Below are positions 30,203 to 39,580 of a stretch of 64,000 bases of DNA, one piece after another. The notes under the pieces are model-generated. The model saw nothing but the letters and a program-made list of their open reading frames with translations. It had not been told where the DNA came from and searched no databases. The DNA lies in contig NZ_LZLS01000099.1 of the NCBI RefSeq assembly GCF_001673365.1, positions 1 to 64,000 of the forward strand. The letters run 5' to 3'. A program made the position numbers and the translations under genes. Source of the stretch: Mycobacterium asiaticum (lineage in GTDB: Bacteria; Actinomycetota; Actinomycetes; Mycobacteriales; Mycobacteriaceae). How positions within the stretch are numbered: the first letter of the stretch is position 1; the number at the start of each line of letters is the position of its first letter.

Positions 30203-31592
30203 CCGGTTGCTCGGACGTCCTGGCCTGATCCACTCGGGCGCGCCGGTCGTCGATGGTGCGGCCCAGATCCTGCAGCAGCGCCGGATTGCCCATCACCAGC
30301 TCGACGAGGTGGTCGCGCTCGATCTGCAGCGCGGTGAGCTCTGTAATGGCTTGCGCGTCAAAGAAATTGGGCTGGCGGGTCAGCGCGGTGACGCCGACGA
30401 ATGAACCTTCGTCCAGGGTGCCCACTGTCACCGGGATCCCGTCCGGCCCCTCGGCCGTTAGTCGGATGCTGCCCTCGATCAGGAACGTCATCTTTTCGGG
30501 CACTCGACCCGCATGCTCGATGATCTCGTCCGCGCCGTATCGCACAATCGTGGCCTGCGAGATCAGGGACCGCTGATCGGAATGGCTGAGCCGCAACGTC
30601 GGCGCCACAACCGTGCGCAAGGCCTTCTCGATGCGCTGGGGAGTGTTGAAATCGTCGTCCTCGCCATTGAGATGTAGACCCTCGCGACGCGCGGCGTACC
30701 ACAGCCAACTCAGGAAGGTCGCTTGCGCGGCGGTGTCGTCGGCCGGCGAGCGCAATGCGATGGTGACGCGGTACTCCGCGCTGCCGACGGGCACCGACGA
30801 TGCGGGGACCTGGGTGCGGCGCTGGGGTAGAGCGTTGGCGATTCGCGTCAGCAGTTCACACACCCGGTTGGGTGGGTCGGCCGGTGAAAAGGTCGTCGTG
30901 ATCACCAGTCGGTGTCCTCCCGGCGGACGGCTCAGATTGGTGAACGAGGTGGTGGCCAGCACCGAGTTCGGGGTGATTTGCAAGCCGCGGCCGGTTTGAA
31001 TGTGGACCGCACGCCAATTGGCCTCAACGATCTGGCCCCGCGCGGCCGGGGTATCCAGCCAGTCGCCGATTCGGAAGGGTTGTTCGAACAGCATGAACAG
31101 GCCGGACACGATCTGGCCGACGGAATTTTGCAGCATCAGACCGATGACCACCGACGTCACACCGAGGGCGGTGAAGATGCCGCCGACACGCACGCCCCAG
31201 ACAAAGGACAAAATCACTGCCAGCCCGGCCCCGATCAATAAGAACCGGGTTACGTCAAGGAATATGGCCGGTACCCGCTGCCGCCACGATCCCTGCGGCG
31301 CCCCCTCGAACACCGTCGCGTTGAGTCCGGACAGCAGCAGCACCAGCAGCACGAAGCCGAAAACCGTGCCGAGCAGGCGGACCGAGGTGAAGTCGGCCGG
31401 CATCCTGGCCACTTCGACGAGCAGCACCAGCAGCGCGCCCAGGGGGACCAGATAATTGCGCAGCAGCAAAACCGGCCGGGCGAGATGGCTTTTCGTGCGG
31501 ACGAGGCTGTGGTGCCACTCGGTGAGCCCGATCAGCAGCAGCGGCAGTCCGATCACCACAGCGGCGGCCCACCAGAGTGTCAACATGGTCAC
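30195..31592 (-). CDS. MscS-type channel with C-terminal cNMP-binding-like domain (Rv2434c homologue)
   Basis: 465 residues. Three to four N-terminal membrane helices are followed by the pore helix and MscS beta domain (FTALGVTSVVIGLMLQNSVG, EQPFRIGDWL, GLQITPNSVL). A cyclic-nucleotide-binding-like jelly roll lies at about 335-455 (IIEHAGRVPEKMTFLIEGSI). The phosphate-binding cassette lacks the usual FGE and the Arg: the region reads GSFVGVTALT then FFDAQAIT. The ligand, if any, may not be cAMP. It is coupled to the upstream cyclase by a GTGA overlap. Same gene pair as Rv2435c-Rv2434c but at a different chromosomal site. Confidence 0.87.
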   Translation of the reverse strand: MTMLTLWWAAAVVIGLPLLLIGLTEWHHSLVRTKSHLARPVLLLRNYLVPLGALLVLLVEVARMPADFTSVRLLGTVFGFVLLVLLLSGLNATVFEGAPQGSWRQRVPAIFLDVTRFLLIGAGLAVILSFVWGVRVGGIFTALGVTSVVIGLMLQNSVGQIVSGLFMLFEQPFRIGDWLDTPAARGQIVEANWRAVHIQTGRGLQITPNSVLATTSFTNLSRPPGGHRLVITTTFSPADPPNRVCELLTRIANALPQRRTQVPASSVPVGSAEYRVTIALRSPADDTAAQATFLSWLWYAARREGLHLNGEDDDFNTPQRIEKALRTVVAPTLRLSHSDQRSLISQATIVRYGADEIIEHAGRVPEKMTFLIEGSIRLTAEGPDGIPVTVGTLDEGSFVGVTALTRQPNFFDAQAITELTALQIERDHLVELVMGNPALLQDLGRTIDDRRARVDQARTSEQPVS

Positions 31593-33763
31593 CGTCCCTC
31601 CGCGAGTCGCCAGATCTGCTGTTCGGTGCCGTCGACGGTGATGGTTCCCGCCGCGGTGAACTGATGCACGTCGCGGACCACGTCGTGTACCTTCGCGGTG
31701 ACGTAGATTCCGGATTGTGTTGTGCTACTTGGCATCTGATGGGCCAGATTGACCGCCGCGCCCCACATGTCGTAGACGATGCTGGAACGTCCGACCAGGC
31801 CGGAGATAACGTTGCCGGTGTTGATGCCGGCACGCAAGGCCAGCTGTGAGCTCGTCCTGCTGTTGAACCGCTCGATGATGTCCTGCATCTCGACGGCGAA
31901 CTCCACGGTTCGGTGCACACTATCCAGGCGGGGGAAGTTCAACCCGCAGCTGGCCAGATAGCCATGATGAAGGGTTCGAATCGGTTCTACACCAAGGGCT
32001 TCCGCTGCGGAGTCGAGTTCCTGGACAAGCCCGTCGATGGCGCCTACCAACTCGCGACCGGCCAGGTTCTTCGAAATCTCGTTGAGCCCGACGAAGTCGG
32101 CGAAGATGACGGTGACGTCCTGGTGCTCCTGAGCAATGTTCTGCTCACCCTCGCGATAACGCTGCGCAACCGGCTCGGGCATCAACGATCCGAGGAGACG
32201 GTCGTTTTCCTTTCGTTGTTCGTTCAGCAAATCTTCTTTGATCTGCAGATTGCGACTCATGCCGTTGAAAGCGTCAGTGAGTTCCCCGATCTCGTCTCGT
32301 GAGGTCACCGGGATCGACACCGCATAGTTGCCCGCACTGATCTCGTGAGTGCCGGCCTGCAATCGCCGGATGGGGCGCACGAAAATCTGTGCCACCAGCA
32401 GCGCGGCGATGCAGATCACGAAAACCATTGCGGCCGTTGTCACCACCAGGGTTTGGGTGAGCGACTCCACCCGGGCATTGGATTCGTCGGTTTCCCGGGT
32501 GGCCAGAATCGACCAGTGCAGATCGGAATTCGGCAACGACAATGGCGCGTACGCCACGAGTTCCCGGCGGCCCAGATAGCTGGTGTCGATCATGGTCCCG
32601 GTCCCGCCGCGTTGCGCGGCCCGCACGGCTGGGGTTGCGACGGGCTGCACCAGTGTCGTGCCATGCCACCGCAGCGCGTCCTGGACAATATCGGGACGGG
32701 TGCCGGCCGCAATCACCTCCTCCTGGTAGCGCTTCGGGTCTTCGATGAACAGACGCGAGTCGGACCGCATCAGATTGTCCGGACCCGCCAGATAGGTTTC
32801 GCCGGTCTTGCCCATTCCGGCGGCTTCCCACTGTTTGTCGGCGGTCATGATGCGATTCACCTTCGAGATCGGCAACGGCAACGCCAACACTCCTGAAGCC
32901 TTGCCCGGCGGCCCGATCGGGGCCACCAGCCACGCCGTCGGCGCACCCAGCTGCGCCTGATAGGGCTGAAAGTCGGTGATCCACACGAAATCCGTTGCGT
33001 TGGCTGCCATTGCCCGCTCGTAGGCGCCACGCAGGTTGGAGTCACGGAACGGCCCATTGAGGATGTTGGTGCCAAGCGAGGGCGACTTCTTCACGCTGTA
33101 GACCACGTTGCCGCGCGCGTCTAGCAGCAACGCGTCGCGGTATTCGAACCGGGTCGCGATTTCGCGAAAGTAGTTGTTGAAGCGGGCATTAGCCGCCGAC
33201 CAGGCGCTGCCGTCGCCGGCGTCATTCGAGGCGGCGCCGCTGGGCGTCACGGTGTAGTGCGCCTGCAGGTATCGCTGCGAATTGTTGGTCGGCAGTAGGG
33301 CATCGAGGTCCAGCTTGGTGCCAGTGATGTCCTGAACAGGTTTGATCAACTTGTCGTTGTAGTAGTTGACCAACGCCTGTTGTTGGGCGGCGTCGATGGT
33401 CGCATTCGCCAGCTGGTCGTATCCCGCGGTGAACGCCTGCACCGCCTCCGTCGCGGTCGACCCGCGGCTGTAGATGACCAACGAATTGCTCAGATCCGCG
33501 AACAGCGTCTCCACGGCGCGTTGCTGCGCGGAGCGCAGTTGGGTCATCCGCTCGGAAGCCGACGGCAATAAGGCGTTGCGGGCGGTGACGTACCCGACCA
33601 CCCCGATGACGCCCAGCGACAGCAGGCTGGCCGTCAACAGCATCGCCATCACCTTGGACTGCAAGCTGAACCAGGCCACCAACTTCGGACGGCGCCGTCG
33701 ACGCCGCGGGCTGGGGGGTTGTTCGTCCGGGGGTACCGGCTCGGCCGAGGGCGGCGACGTCAA
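31589..33763 (-). CDS. Membrane class III cyclase-like sensor with degenerate active site (Rv2435c homologue)
   Basis: 724 residues. An Arg-rich N-terminus is followed by TM1 (about 38-60), a large extracytoplasmic Cache-like sensor (about 60-430), TM2 (TTAAMVFVICIAALLVAQIF), HAMP (RPIRRLQAGTHEISAGNY) and a cyclase homology domain from about 545. Compared with Rv1625c, the first metal Asp is kept (Asp556 in VIFADFVG). The second is His600, the substrate Lys is Arg596, the substrate Asp is Ala669 (in YDMWGAAVN) and the transition-state Arg is Gln676. Asn672 is kept. Catalysis is doubtful; it may signal to the coupled channel by ligand binding or contact. Confidence 0.88.
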   Translation of the reverse strand: MTSPPSAEPVPPDEQPPSPRRRRRRPKLVAWFSLQSKVMAMLLTASLLSLGVIGVVGYVTARNALLPSASERMTQLRSAQQRAVETLFADLSNSLVIYSRGSTATEAVQAFTAGYDQLANATIDAAQQQALVNYYNDKLIKPVQDITGTKLDLDALLPTNNSQRYLQAHYTVTPSGAASNDAGDGSAWSAANARFNNYFREIATRFEYRDALLLDARGNVVYSVKKSPSLGTNILNGPFRDSNLRGAYERAMAANATDFVWITDFQPYQAQLGAPTAWLVAPIGPPGKASGVLALPLPISKVNRIMTADKQWEAAGMGKTGETYLAGPDNLMRSDSRLFIEDPKRYQEEVIAAGTRPDIVQDALRWHGTTLVQPVATPAVRAAQRGGTGTMIDTSYLGRRELVAYAPLSLPNSDLHWSILATRETDESNARVESLTQTLVVTTAAMVFVICIAALLVAQIFVRPIRRLQAGTHEISAGNYAVSIPVTSRDEIGELTDAFNGMSRNLQIKEDLLNEQRKENDRLLGSLMPEPVAQRYREGEQNIAQEHQDVTVIFADFVGLNEISKNLAGRELVGAIDGLVQELDSAAEALGVEPIRTLHHGYLASCGLNFPRLDSVHRTVEFAVEMQDIIERFNSRTSSQLALRAGINTGNVISGLVGRSSIVYDMWGAAVNLAHQMPSSTTQSGIYVTAKVHDVVRDVHQFTAAGTITVDGTEQQIWRLAEGR

Positions 33764-33868
33764 AGCACTTCCTCTCCCCGCGTATCCGACAGCAAATGCA
33801 GCCTATTAGGTCGCCGGAACACCCGTCACAACACCGGTGCGCATCGCCGAGCGCTCCATTGGCTGACG

Positions 33869-35584
33869 TCAGCCGGGCTGCCCTGCTCGGCCGGCCGCAC
33901 CGACTGCGCCGTCGGCGCCCACCTGCCCGTTGGTGCCGGCCAACCCGGTAAGCACACCACCGGCACCACCGGCGCCACCGGCACCCGCGGCTCCACCACC
34001 TCCGGCAGCGCCGCCACTACCCGCACCGCCGCCGGCCCCGTAGCCACCCGCGTTGCCGAACAGTCCTCCCGCGCCGCCGGCACCGCCGTCGCCGCCGATC
34101 CCGCCGTCGCCGCCGTCGCCGCCGACCCCGCCGTTGCCTCCGGTGCCCCCATTACCGCCCCTGCCGCTCGTGCTGCCACCTGTGCCGCCGGTTCCGCCGG
34201 TGCCACCCAGAGCTCCGGCACCGCCGTCACCCGCGCCGCCGCCGATGCCGCCGTGGCCACCGTCACCGAACACGAAACCGCCGCGACCACCCGCACCGCC
34301 GTGACCACCGGCGCCTCCGGTGCCACCGGTGGCGCCGACCCCGCCGGTGCCGCCGTTGCCTCCGCTACCGGCAACGTCGGTGGGTTGGCCGCCGGCTGAC
34401 GCGAAGCCGCCGGTTCCTCCCTTGCCGCCGGCGGCGCCGATTCCGCCTGTTCCGCCATCACCGCCGTTACCACCCAGAATTAGGGTTCCGGCCTGTACGG
34501 ATCCGAAGGCTCCGGCGCCGGCGCCTCCTCCATCACCGCCGTCGCCGCCCTGTGCACCGGCGCCACCAGTTCCGCCGGTGCCGCCAGTACCTCCCCGGGC
34601 CTCACCGAGGCTGACGGTAGTTGCGAAGCCTCCCTCGCCTCCCGTGCCACCGCGAGCACCCAAGCCGCCGGTGCCGCCCGCGCCACCAGCGCCGCCCTGG
34701 TTGAAGCCTGGCGAGCTACCTGCGTTGCTGGTGCCGCCCATGCCGCCATTGCCGCCGGTTTCGCCGGGGACGGTACCCGGAGAGCCGGTCTGCCCGGGCG
34801 TCGCGGGATCGGTGAAATTCGTTGTCCCATCGGCGCCGGTGGCAGCCTGGGCAACTTCGGCGACTGGGCCAGGATTGCCGCTGGTTCCCGTCGCGCCTAG
34901 GCCACCCGCGCCGCCGGCTCCGCCGGTGCCGATCAGTCCGGCATTGCCGCCGATGCCGCCATTGCCGCCGTACCCGCCGGCCTCGGCCGCGGCGCCACCC
35001 GCGCCGCCCGCGCCGCCGTTGCCGAACAGGGCGCCGCCGTTGCCGCCGGCGCCGCCGGGTGCACCGCTGCCGCCGAGGCCGCCGCTGCCGCCGTTGCCGA
35101 GTAGCCCGGCGGACCCGCCGTTGCCGCCGCGCTGGCCGGCCCCGCCGGGCGCTCCGTTGCCGCCGTTACCCCACAGCAGCCCGCCGGCACCGCCCGCTTG
35201 TCCGGGCGCCGTGCCGTTGGTGCCGTCACCGATCAGCGGGCGCCCAAGGAGCGCTTGAGTCGGAGCGTTGATGAGGTCCAGCACGGGTTGTAGAGGTGAC
35301 GCGTTGGCAACTTCGGCGCTGGCATATAGGTTTCCGCCGGTTGCCAAGGTGCGCACGAATTGCTCATGGAAGGACGCGACCTGCGCGCTGAGTGCTTGAT
35401 AACCCTGAGCGTGGGTGCTGAAAGCCGCGGCGATGGCCGCTGAAATCTCATCGGCTGCGGCGGTCAGGATTTCGGTGGTGTGGGTGGCCGCGGCGGCGTT
35501 GGCTGCGCCCATAGCCGAACCAATGCTGGCAAGCTCCGTCGCCGCCGCCGTGACCATACTTGGTGCCGCAATCACAAACGACAT
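33869..35584 (-). CDS. PE_PGRS family protein
   Basis: 571 residues. The PE domain is at 1-95 ([20 protein letters not shown]) with the ESX-5 type Y-x3-E secretion motif YASAE at 87-91. The linker [18 protein letters not shown], typical of PE_PGRS, follows. Then about 440 residues of GGAGG/GGNGG repeats, interrupted near 250-310 by a less repetitive stretch ([16 protein letters not shown]). Exported to the cell surface by type VII secretion; specific role unknown. Restricted to slow growers related to M. tuberculosis, so informative about the host lineage. Confidence 0.93.
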   Translation of the reverse strand: MSFVIAAPSMVTAAATELASIGSAMGAANAAAATHTTEILTAAADEISAAIAAAFSTHAQGYQALSAQVASFHEQFVRTLATGGNLYASAEVANASPLQPVLDLINAPTQALLGRPLIGDGTNGTAPGQAGGAGGLLWGNGGNGAPGGAGQRGGNGGSAGLLGNGGSGGLGGSGAPGGAGGNGGALFGNGGAGGAGGAAAEAGGYGGNGGIGGNAGLIGTGGAGGAGGLGATGTSGNPGPVAEVAQAATGADGTTNFTDPATPGQTGSPGTVPGETGGNGGMGGTSNAGSSPGFNQGGAGGAGGTGGLGARGGTGGEGGFATTVSLGEARGGTGGTGGTGGAGAQGGDGGDGGGAGAGAFGSVQAGTLILGGNGGDGGTGGIGAAGGKGGTGGFASAGGQPTDVAGSGGNGGTGGVGATGGTGGAGGHGGAGGRGGFVFGDGGHGGIGGGAGDGGAGALGGTGGTGGTGGSTSGRGGNGGTGGNGGVGGDGGDGGIGGDGGAGGAGGLFGNAGGYGAGGGAGSGGAAGGGGAAGAGGAGGAGGVLTGLAGTNGQVGADGAVGAAGRAGQPG

Positions 35585-35700
35585 GCCGCTCCTCCGAACT
35601 GTTTGCTATCAGGCGGTTCGATGTCTTTCGGCCGTCGGCAAGGAGCTGATGGTAACGCGATCCTGGCACTCACCGGACGCTTTTGCGAAGGCCTGCGCCT

Positions 35701-36810
35701 CTAGCGATCTGGGTCGTGGTTTCTTGTGCCCATCGATGGTGGCGGCGGCGAAAACCGACGCCGCTGCGCCAACGAAACGTAGACGAGCGCGACCAGCACC
35801 GGCACTTCGATGAGGGGCCCAACCACGCCGGCCAGCGCTTGGCCGGAAGTGGCTCCGTAGGTGGCGATGGCCACGGCTATGGCGAGCTCGAAGTTGTTGC
35901 CGGCGGCGGTGAACGCCAAGGCGGTGGTGCGGTCATAGCTCAGGTGCAGCAGGTAGCCCAGGATGAACCCGCCGCCCCACATGAGGGCGAAGTAGGCCAG
36001 CAGCGGAAGCGCGATGCGCGCGACATCCTGTGGCCGGTTCACGATCTGATTTCCTTGCAGGGCAAACAGAATCACGATGGTGAACAACAGCCCATAGAGC
36101 GACCACGGCCCGACTGTAGGCAGGAACCGGGCTTCGTACCAGTCGTGACCCTTGGTTTTTTCTGCGATCCGGCGAGACAAATATCCGGCTAGCAGCGGGA
36201 TGCCGAGGAAGATCAGCACCGACTCGGCGATATGCCAAGGTGAGGTTGAAATCGTCGTCTGCGCAAGGCCTAGCCATCCGGGCAGCACCGAGAGGTAGAA
36301 CCAGCCGAGTACCGCGAACATGGCCACTTGAAAAATCGAATTCAACGCGACGAGGATGGCTGCAGCTTCGCGGTCCCCACAGGCCAAGTCGTTCCAGATG
36401 ATCACCATGGCGATGCAGCGGGCCAACCCGACGATGATCAGACCGGTCCGGTACTCGGGCAGATCTGCCAGCAGCAACCAGGCGAGCGCGAACATCAACG
36501 CCGGCCCAATGACCCAATTGAGCGTCAGAGAACTAATCAGCAGCTTGCGGTCATTGACGACGGTGTCAAGGTGGTTATATCGGACCTTTGCCAGGACCGG
36601 ATACATCATGATCAATAGTCCGAATGCAATGGGGAACGAGATCCCGTCTAGCTCAAACTTTTCCAGCGCGGTGTTCAGTCCGGGAACCCAACGACTTAGC
36701 AGCAACCCGGCGGTCATGGCCAGCCCAATCCATACCGGTAAAAATTTATCGAGGGTCGAGATGCGGCCTACCACCGCTGGCGCGGTGTGGTGGGGGTGCG
36801 TGGTGGTCAA
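35701..36810 (-). CDS. acr3: ACR3-type arsenite efflux permease
   Basis: 369 residues, ten membrane helices. The conserved thiolate Cys is in GLARCIAMVIIWN and the conserved Glu in TAAGNNFELAIAVAIA. It exports As(III) (and Sb(III) in some members) using the proton-motive force. M. tuberculosis Rv2643 has ACR3 fused to an arsenate reductase; this protein ends in a short basic tail with no ArsC domain, and no arsC is seen nearby. TTG start overlapping the arsR stop, so coupled to it. Confidence 0.92.
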   Translation of the reverse strand: MTTTHPHHTAPAVVGRISTLDKFLPVWIGLAMTAGLLLSRWVPGLNTALEKFELDGISFPIAFGLLIMMYPVLAKVRYNHLDTVVNDRKLLISSLTLNWVIGPALMFALAWLLLADLPEYRTGLIIVGLARCIAMVIIWNDLACGDREAAAILVALNSIFQVAMFAVLGWFYLSVLPGWLGLAQTTISTSPWHIAESVLIFLGIPLLAGYLSRRIAEKTKGHDWYEARFLPTVGPWSLYGLLFTIVILFALQGNQIVNRPQDVARIALPLLAYFALMWGGGFILGYLLHLSYDRTTALAFTAAGNNFELAIAVAIATYGATSGQALAGVVGPLIEVPVLVALVYVSLAQRRRFSPPPPSMGTRNHDPDR

Positions 36811-37199
36811 GCGGACGTCTCCAAAGCGGGCTTCTGCAAAGCGGGCGCATCAGCATGAACGTTAAGCAGCATTGACAACACGTTGAGTGCCTCGGGCACC
36901 ACGGCGTAGTACATCCACGAGGCGCGGCGCTGCGAGGTCAATAAACCCGCCTCGCGCAGCACTTTAAGGTGATGGGAAATCGTTGGCTGGCTCACCTCGA
37001 CCCCAGCGGAAATGTCACAGACGCAGGCCTCGCTTCCGGTGTGACTGGCAATGGAGCTAAGCAGCTGCAATCGCACCGGATCGGCCAATGCCTTGAAGCG
37101 CGCGGCCATTTCGACGGCTACCTGTGAGCTCATTGACTGACGCACCATCGGCGCAACCTCGCAGCACGCCCCAACAGACTGTTGGGCCAGTTTCGACAT
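36807..37199 (-). CDS. arsR: ArsR/SmtB repressor (Rv2642 homologue)
   Basis: 130 residues from ATG 37199, chosen because Rv2642 starts at the equivalent place; the open frame reaches 37304. Winged helix with FKALADPVRLQLLSSI and the recognition helix VSQPTISHHLKVLREAGLL. The metal site C-x-C lies in EACVCDIS (Cys59, Cys61), with a Cys12-Cys13 pair at the N-terminus. It represses the cluster until As(III)/Sb(III) binds. Between cadI and acr3, same direction. Confidence 0.9.
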   Translation of the reverse strand: MSKLAQQSVGACCEVAPMVRQSMSSQVAVEMAARFKALADPVRLQLLSSIASHTGSEACVCDISAGVEVSQPTISHHLKVLREAGLLTSQRRASWMYYAVVPEALNVLSMLLNVHADAPALQKPALETSA

Positions 37200-37288
37200 A
37201 CATCGATATTGACACTCATCGAATCCACCCGCAACTGCCCCGTAGGTAATCAGGTCGGCGTTGCGCAGTTCGATGTCGCGGGGGAGGC

Positions 37289-37723
37289 CTAGCTCCCGCA
37301 GCACGCGGCGGCCTCGTCATCGCCGGTTGCAGCCTGTTGCGAACCGGCTCCAAAGGTCTCAGAGTCGGCCAGCACGGTATAGATCTCCCAGCTTTCCCCA
37401 CCGGGGCCGCTCACCCACACCTTGTCCTGCGTGGCAAAACAACATGTCGTCCCGATCTCTGCTGCGGTCAGCATCCCGGCCTCGGCAAGCCGAGTGATTT
37501 CGGCATGCACCATGTCGCTGGAGCCGACCTCCACGCCGAGGTGATTGAGCGTCCCTCCGGCGCCGGGATTTTCGAGTAAGACCAATTTCAATGGTGGATC
37601 GGCGATCGCGAAGTTGGCGTATCCCGGCTTGCGCTTGGCCGGCTCGGTCTTAAAAAGCTTGGAGTAGAACATGATTGCGGCCTCGAGGTCGTTGACGTTG
37701 AGAGCGAGCTGCACACGGGACAT
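37289..37723 (-). CDS. cadI: CadI / ArsI-like vicinal-oxygen-chelate protein (Rv2641 homologue)
   Basis: 144 residues, glyoxalase/VOC fold. It aligns with ArsI, an Fe(II) dioxygenase that cleaves C-As bonds. The thiol pair Cys94-Cys95 (GTTCCFATQDK), His61 (LNHLGVEV) and Glu113 (SWEIYTVL) match ArsI metal- and arsenic-binding positions, but the first Fe ligand His5 is Gln5, as in M. tuberculosis CadI. The tail ends CCGS. Metal-induced in M. tuberculosis; exact reaction uncertain. First gene of cadI-arsR-acr3, transcribed from the operator region at 37.75 kb. Confidence 0.9.
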   Translation of the reverse strand: MSRVQLALNVNDLEAAIMFYSKLFKTEPAKRKPGYANFAIADPPLKLVLLENPGAGGTLNHLGVEVGSSDMVHAEITRLAEAGMLTAAEIGTTCCFATQDKVWVSGPGGESWEIYTVLADSETFGAGSQQAATGDDEAAACCGS

Positions 37724-37744
37724 TCCTAGACACCTCCGAATAGT

Positions 37745-37801
37745 TTGACATATATCAAAGTCAATCCACCTCAGTGTTCCTATTACTTTGATATATGTCA
37801 A
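37745..37801. promoter_or_regulatory. Twin ArsR operator between cadI and arsR2
   Basis: TTGACATATATCAAAG (37745-37760) and its exact reverse complement (37786-37801) flank a 25-nt spacer. Each copy is itself an imperfect palindrome TTGA-N6-TCAA, the AT-rich type bound by ArsR/SmtB repressors. The sites sit between the divergent starts at 37723 and 37823, so both directions can be controlled. A TACTTT -10 candidate overlaps the right copy. Confidence 0.75.
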
Positions 37802-37822
37802 GGTGTCTGGCACGCTGGATTG

Positions 37823-38182
37823 GTGCCCAAGACATTGCCCGAGATCGACATCTCCGCTCCCGTTTGCTGCGCACCGGTAGCGGCAGAGCTGATGAGCGAC
37901 GACGACGCCCTGTCGGTTGCCCTACGGCTTAAAGCCCTGGCCGATCCCGCACGGCTCAAGATCATGTCTTACCTGTTCAGCTCATCTGCGGGCGAAGAGG
38001 TCAGCGGCAAGTTGGCGGCGGTACTTAAACTCAGCGACGGCACCGTCAGCCATCACCTGACTCAACTGCGTAACGCTGGGCTGGTCGTCTCCGACCGCCG
38101 CGGCGTAAACGTCTTCTACCGGGCACACCCTGAAGCCCTGAAAGCGCTCAGCGCGGTACTCAATCCCGACTGTTGTCGTTAG
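37823..38182 (+). CDS. Second ArsR/SmtB repressor (Rv2640c homologue)
   Basis: 119 residues with GTG start, same length as Rv2640c. Winged helix: LKALADPARLKIMSYLF and LSDGTVSHHLTQLRNAGLVV. Candidate metal thiols are Cys15-Cys16 near the N-terminus (SAPVCCAPVAA) and a C-terminal Cys pair (PDCCR), unlike the C-x-C of the other ArsR. The two repressors may therefore sense different metals. Divergent from cadI across the twin operator. Confidence 0.9.
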   Translation: MPKTLPEIDISAPVCCAPVAAELMSDDDALSVALRLKALADPARLKIMSYLFSSSAGEEVSGKLAAVLKLSDGTVSHHLTQLRNAGLVVSDRRGVNVFYRAHPEALKALSAVLNPDCCR

Positions 38183-38212
38183 CCCACAGCCTTTGCCCGA
38201 AATCTTGGTTGT

Positions 38213-39580
38213 CTAGCCGCCAAACAGCAGATACAACCCGGTGAAGGTGTAGCCCACCATGACCAGCATCATCGTGAGCTGGCCGGTGAGCTGGTTGTCC
38301 GCGGGCAGCAGTCGCAAGGCTTTGTCGTGTGCCGCGATCACCGCCACGATGTGGCCGGTGACCACGCAGGCCACTTTGATCGTGGACAGCACCGCGGGAT
38401 GCATGGACAACAAATACGTGACGTGAGCGTCGGCCAGGCCCAACGGGTTCCATCCCCGCCCCAGCGGATCCGCGAGGGCGATGACGGCCTGCTGCCCGCG
38501 CTCGACCAGATAGGTCAGGTAGTGCGCGAAGATGTAGCCCACCACGATCGGAATCAGCGAGTGCGCCAGTTGCCCGGGCAAGTCGCGACGCTGCTCTTTG
38601 TCAACCCCACCGGTCGCCCGAGCCGCGAGCGAAAAAGTCACCGCGACAACGGAAATGAAGACGATCAGGCCGACAGTCCGCAAAACTGACGACGTCAACG
38701 TCTCCGGGACTCCATGCAAGTCGCGGGCGATTCCGTCGGCGAAATTGCGCCAGGTCGGTGCGGCGGAAAAGCTGTCGAAGGCGGTGGAGCCGAGCAGTAC
38801 CGCCAGCATCATCACGACGCCGGGACGCACCGGCAGCGACGGCAGGTGGTCGAACGGGTTGCCGACGACGATCTTGCCGGTGTCGGGATTTCGCCAGAAC
38901 GGACAGAGCCGGGATACGGCCATGCTGTAAACGCCGAACGGGTCCGCCCGGGCCAGCCAGCGCTGGCCACATAGCCACGCCCCGACCAAAAGCACGAGTG
39001 TGTAGACCAGCAACCACGTCTCGACCGCGGTCAGCGACGCCGAGTCCGGACTGGCCAACTCCATCCAGACGAACGCGAACAGCCCGAGCGCGGCGGGGCG
39101 GTACCCCCAGCTTTCCGGGTAGCGCAACCGCGGTCGACGGAGTCCTTGCGGCACGCAGCGCCGCAGCACGAGATACGCCGTGCGAACCGGCGATACCACT
39201 CGCCATACCGGTCCGAACAACAGCGACAGCGCCACCAGTCCGACCCAGAGCAGCACGTAGAACGCGCCGAGCAAACCGTTGGCGGAGGTTTGCGGACCCC
39301 AAATCCCGGCCAGCAGTACCCATATCGCGAACAGCAACGCCAATCCGGCAACGGTCCAGCGGGTGATGCGGGAATCAACTACCGCGGTCACCGCGTCCGG
39401 CAACGGGTGGCCGGGCTTGCCCGGATCGAATCGCGGCTTCTTCCAAGCCAGCGCGACGAGGGCGAACGTGAAGGTCAGCGCCCACGCCGCGCCGATCAGC
39501 GCAAAGGTGTACGGCACCGGAAGGTCATTCGAACCGCCGAGGCCATGCGCTAGCACCGACACCGCGCCGCCCGCCGTCAC
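38213..39580 (-). CDS. Polytopic membrane protein, fenitrothion-hydrolase (FedB)-like family
   Basis: 455 residues, about 10-12 helices. The N-terminus carries SVLAHGLGGSNDLPVPYTF. In-membrane His and acid residues occur in YIFAHYLTYLVERGQQ, SMHPAV and VTGHIVAVIAAHDKAL, which could bind a metal. From memory, similar actinobacterial proteins are labelled fenitrothion hydrolase; the natural function is unknown. The GTG start overlaps the lipoprotein stop (GTGA), so it is the last gene of a coupled four-gene operon. Confidence 0.7.
   Translation of the reverse strand: MTAGGAVSVLAHGLGGSNDLPVPYTFALIGAAWALTFTFALVALAWKKPRFDPGKPGHPLPDAVTAVVDSRITRWTVAGLALLFAIWVLLAGIWGPQTSANGLLGAFYVLLWVGLVALSLLFGPVWRVVSPVRTAYLVLRRCVPQGLRRPRLRYPESWGYRPAALGLFAFVWMELASPDSASLTAVETWLLVYTLVLLVGAWLCGQRWLARADPFGVYSMAVSRLCPFWRNPDTGKIVVGNPFDHLPSLPVRPGVVMMLAVLLGSTAFDSFSAAPTWRNFADGIARDLHGVPETLTSSVLRTVGLIVFISVVAVTFSLAARATGGVDKEQRRDLPGQLAHSLIPIVVGYIFAHYLTYLVERGQQAVIALADPLGRGWNPLGLADAHVTYLLSMHPAVLSTIKVACVVTGHIVAVIAAHDKALRLLPADNQLTGQLTMMLVMVGYTFTGLYLLFGG

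Noticed and set aside
34053..35258. Pro-rich plus-strand frames in the PE_PGRS region
   Set aside because: The PPxPP repeats are the complement of the Gly-rich PGRS repeats on the minus strand; the PE domain fixes the real strand.
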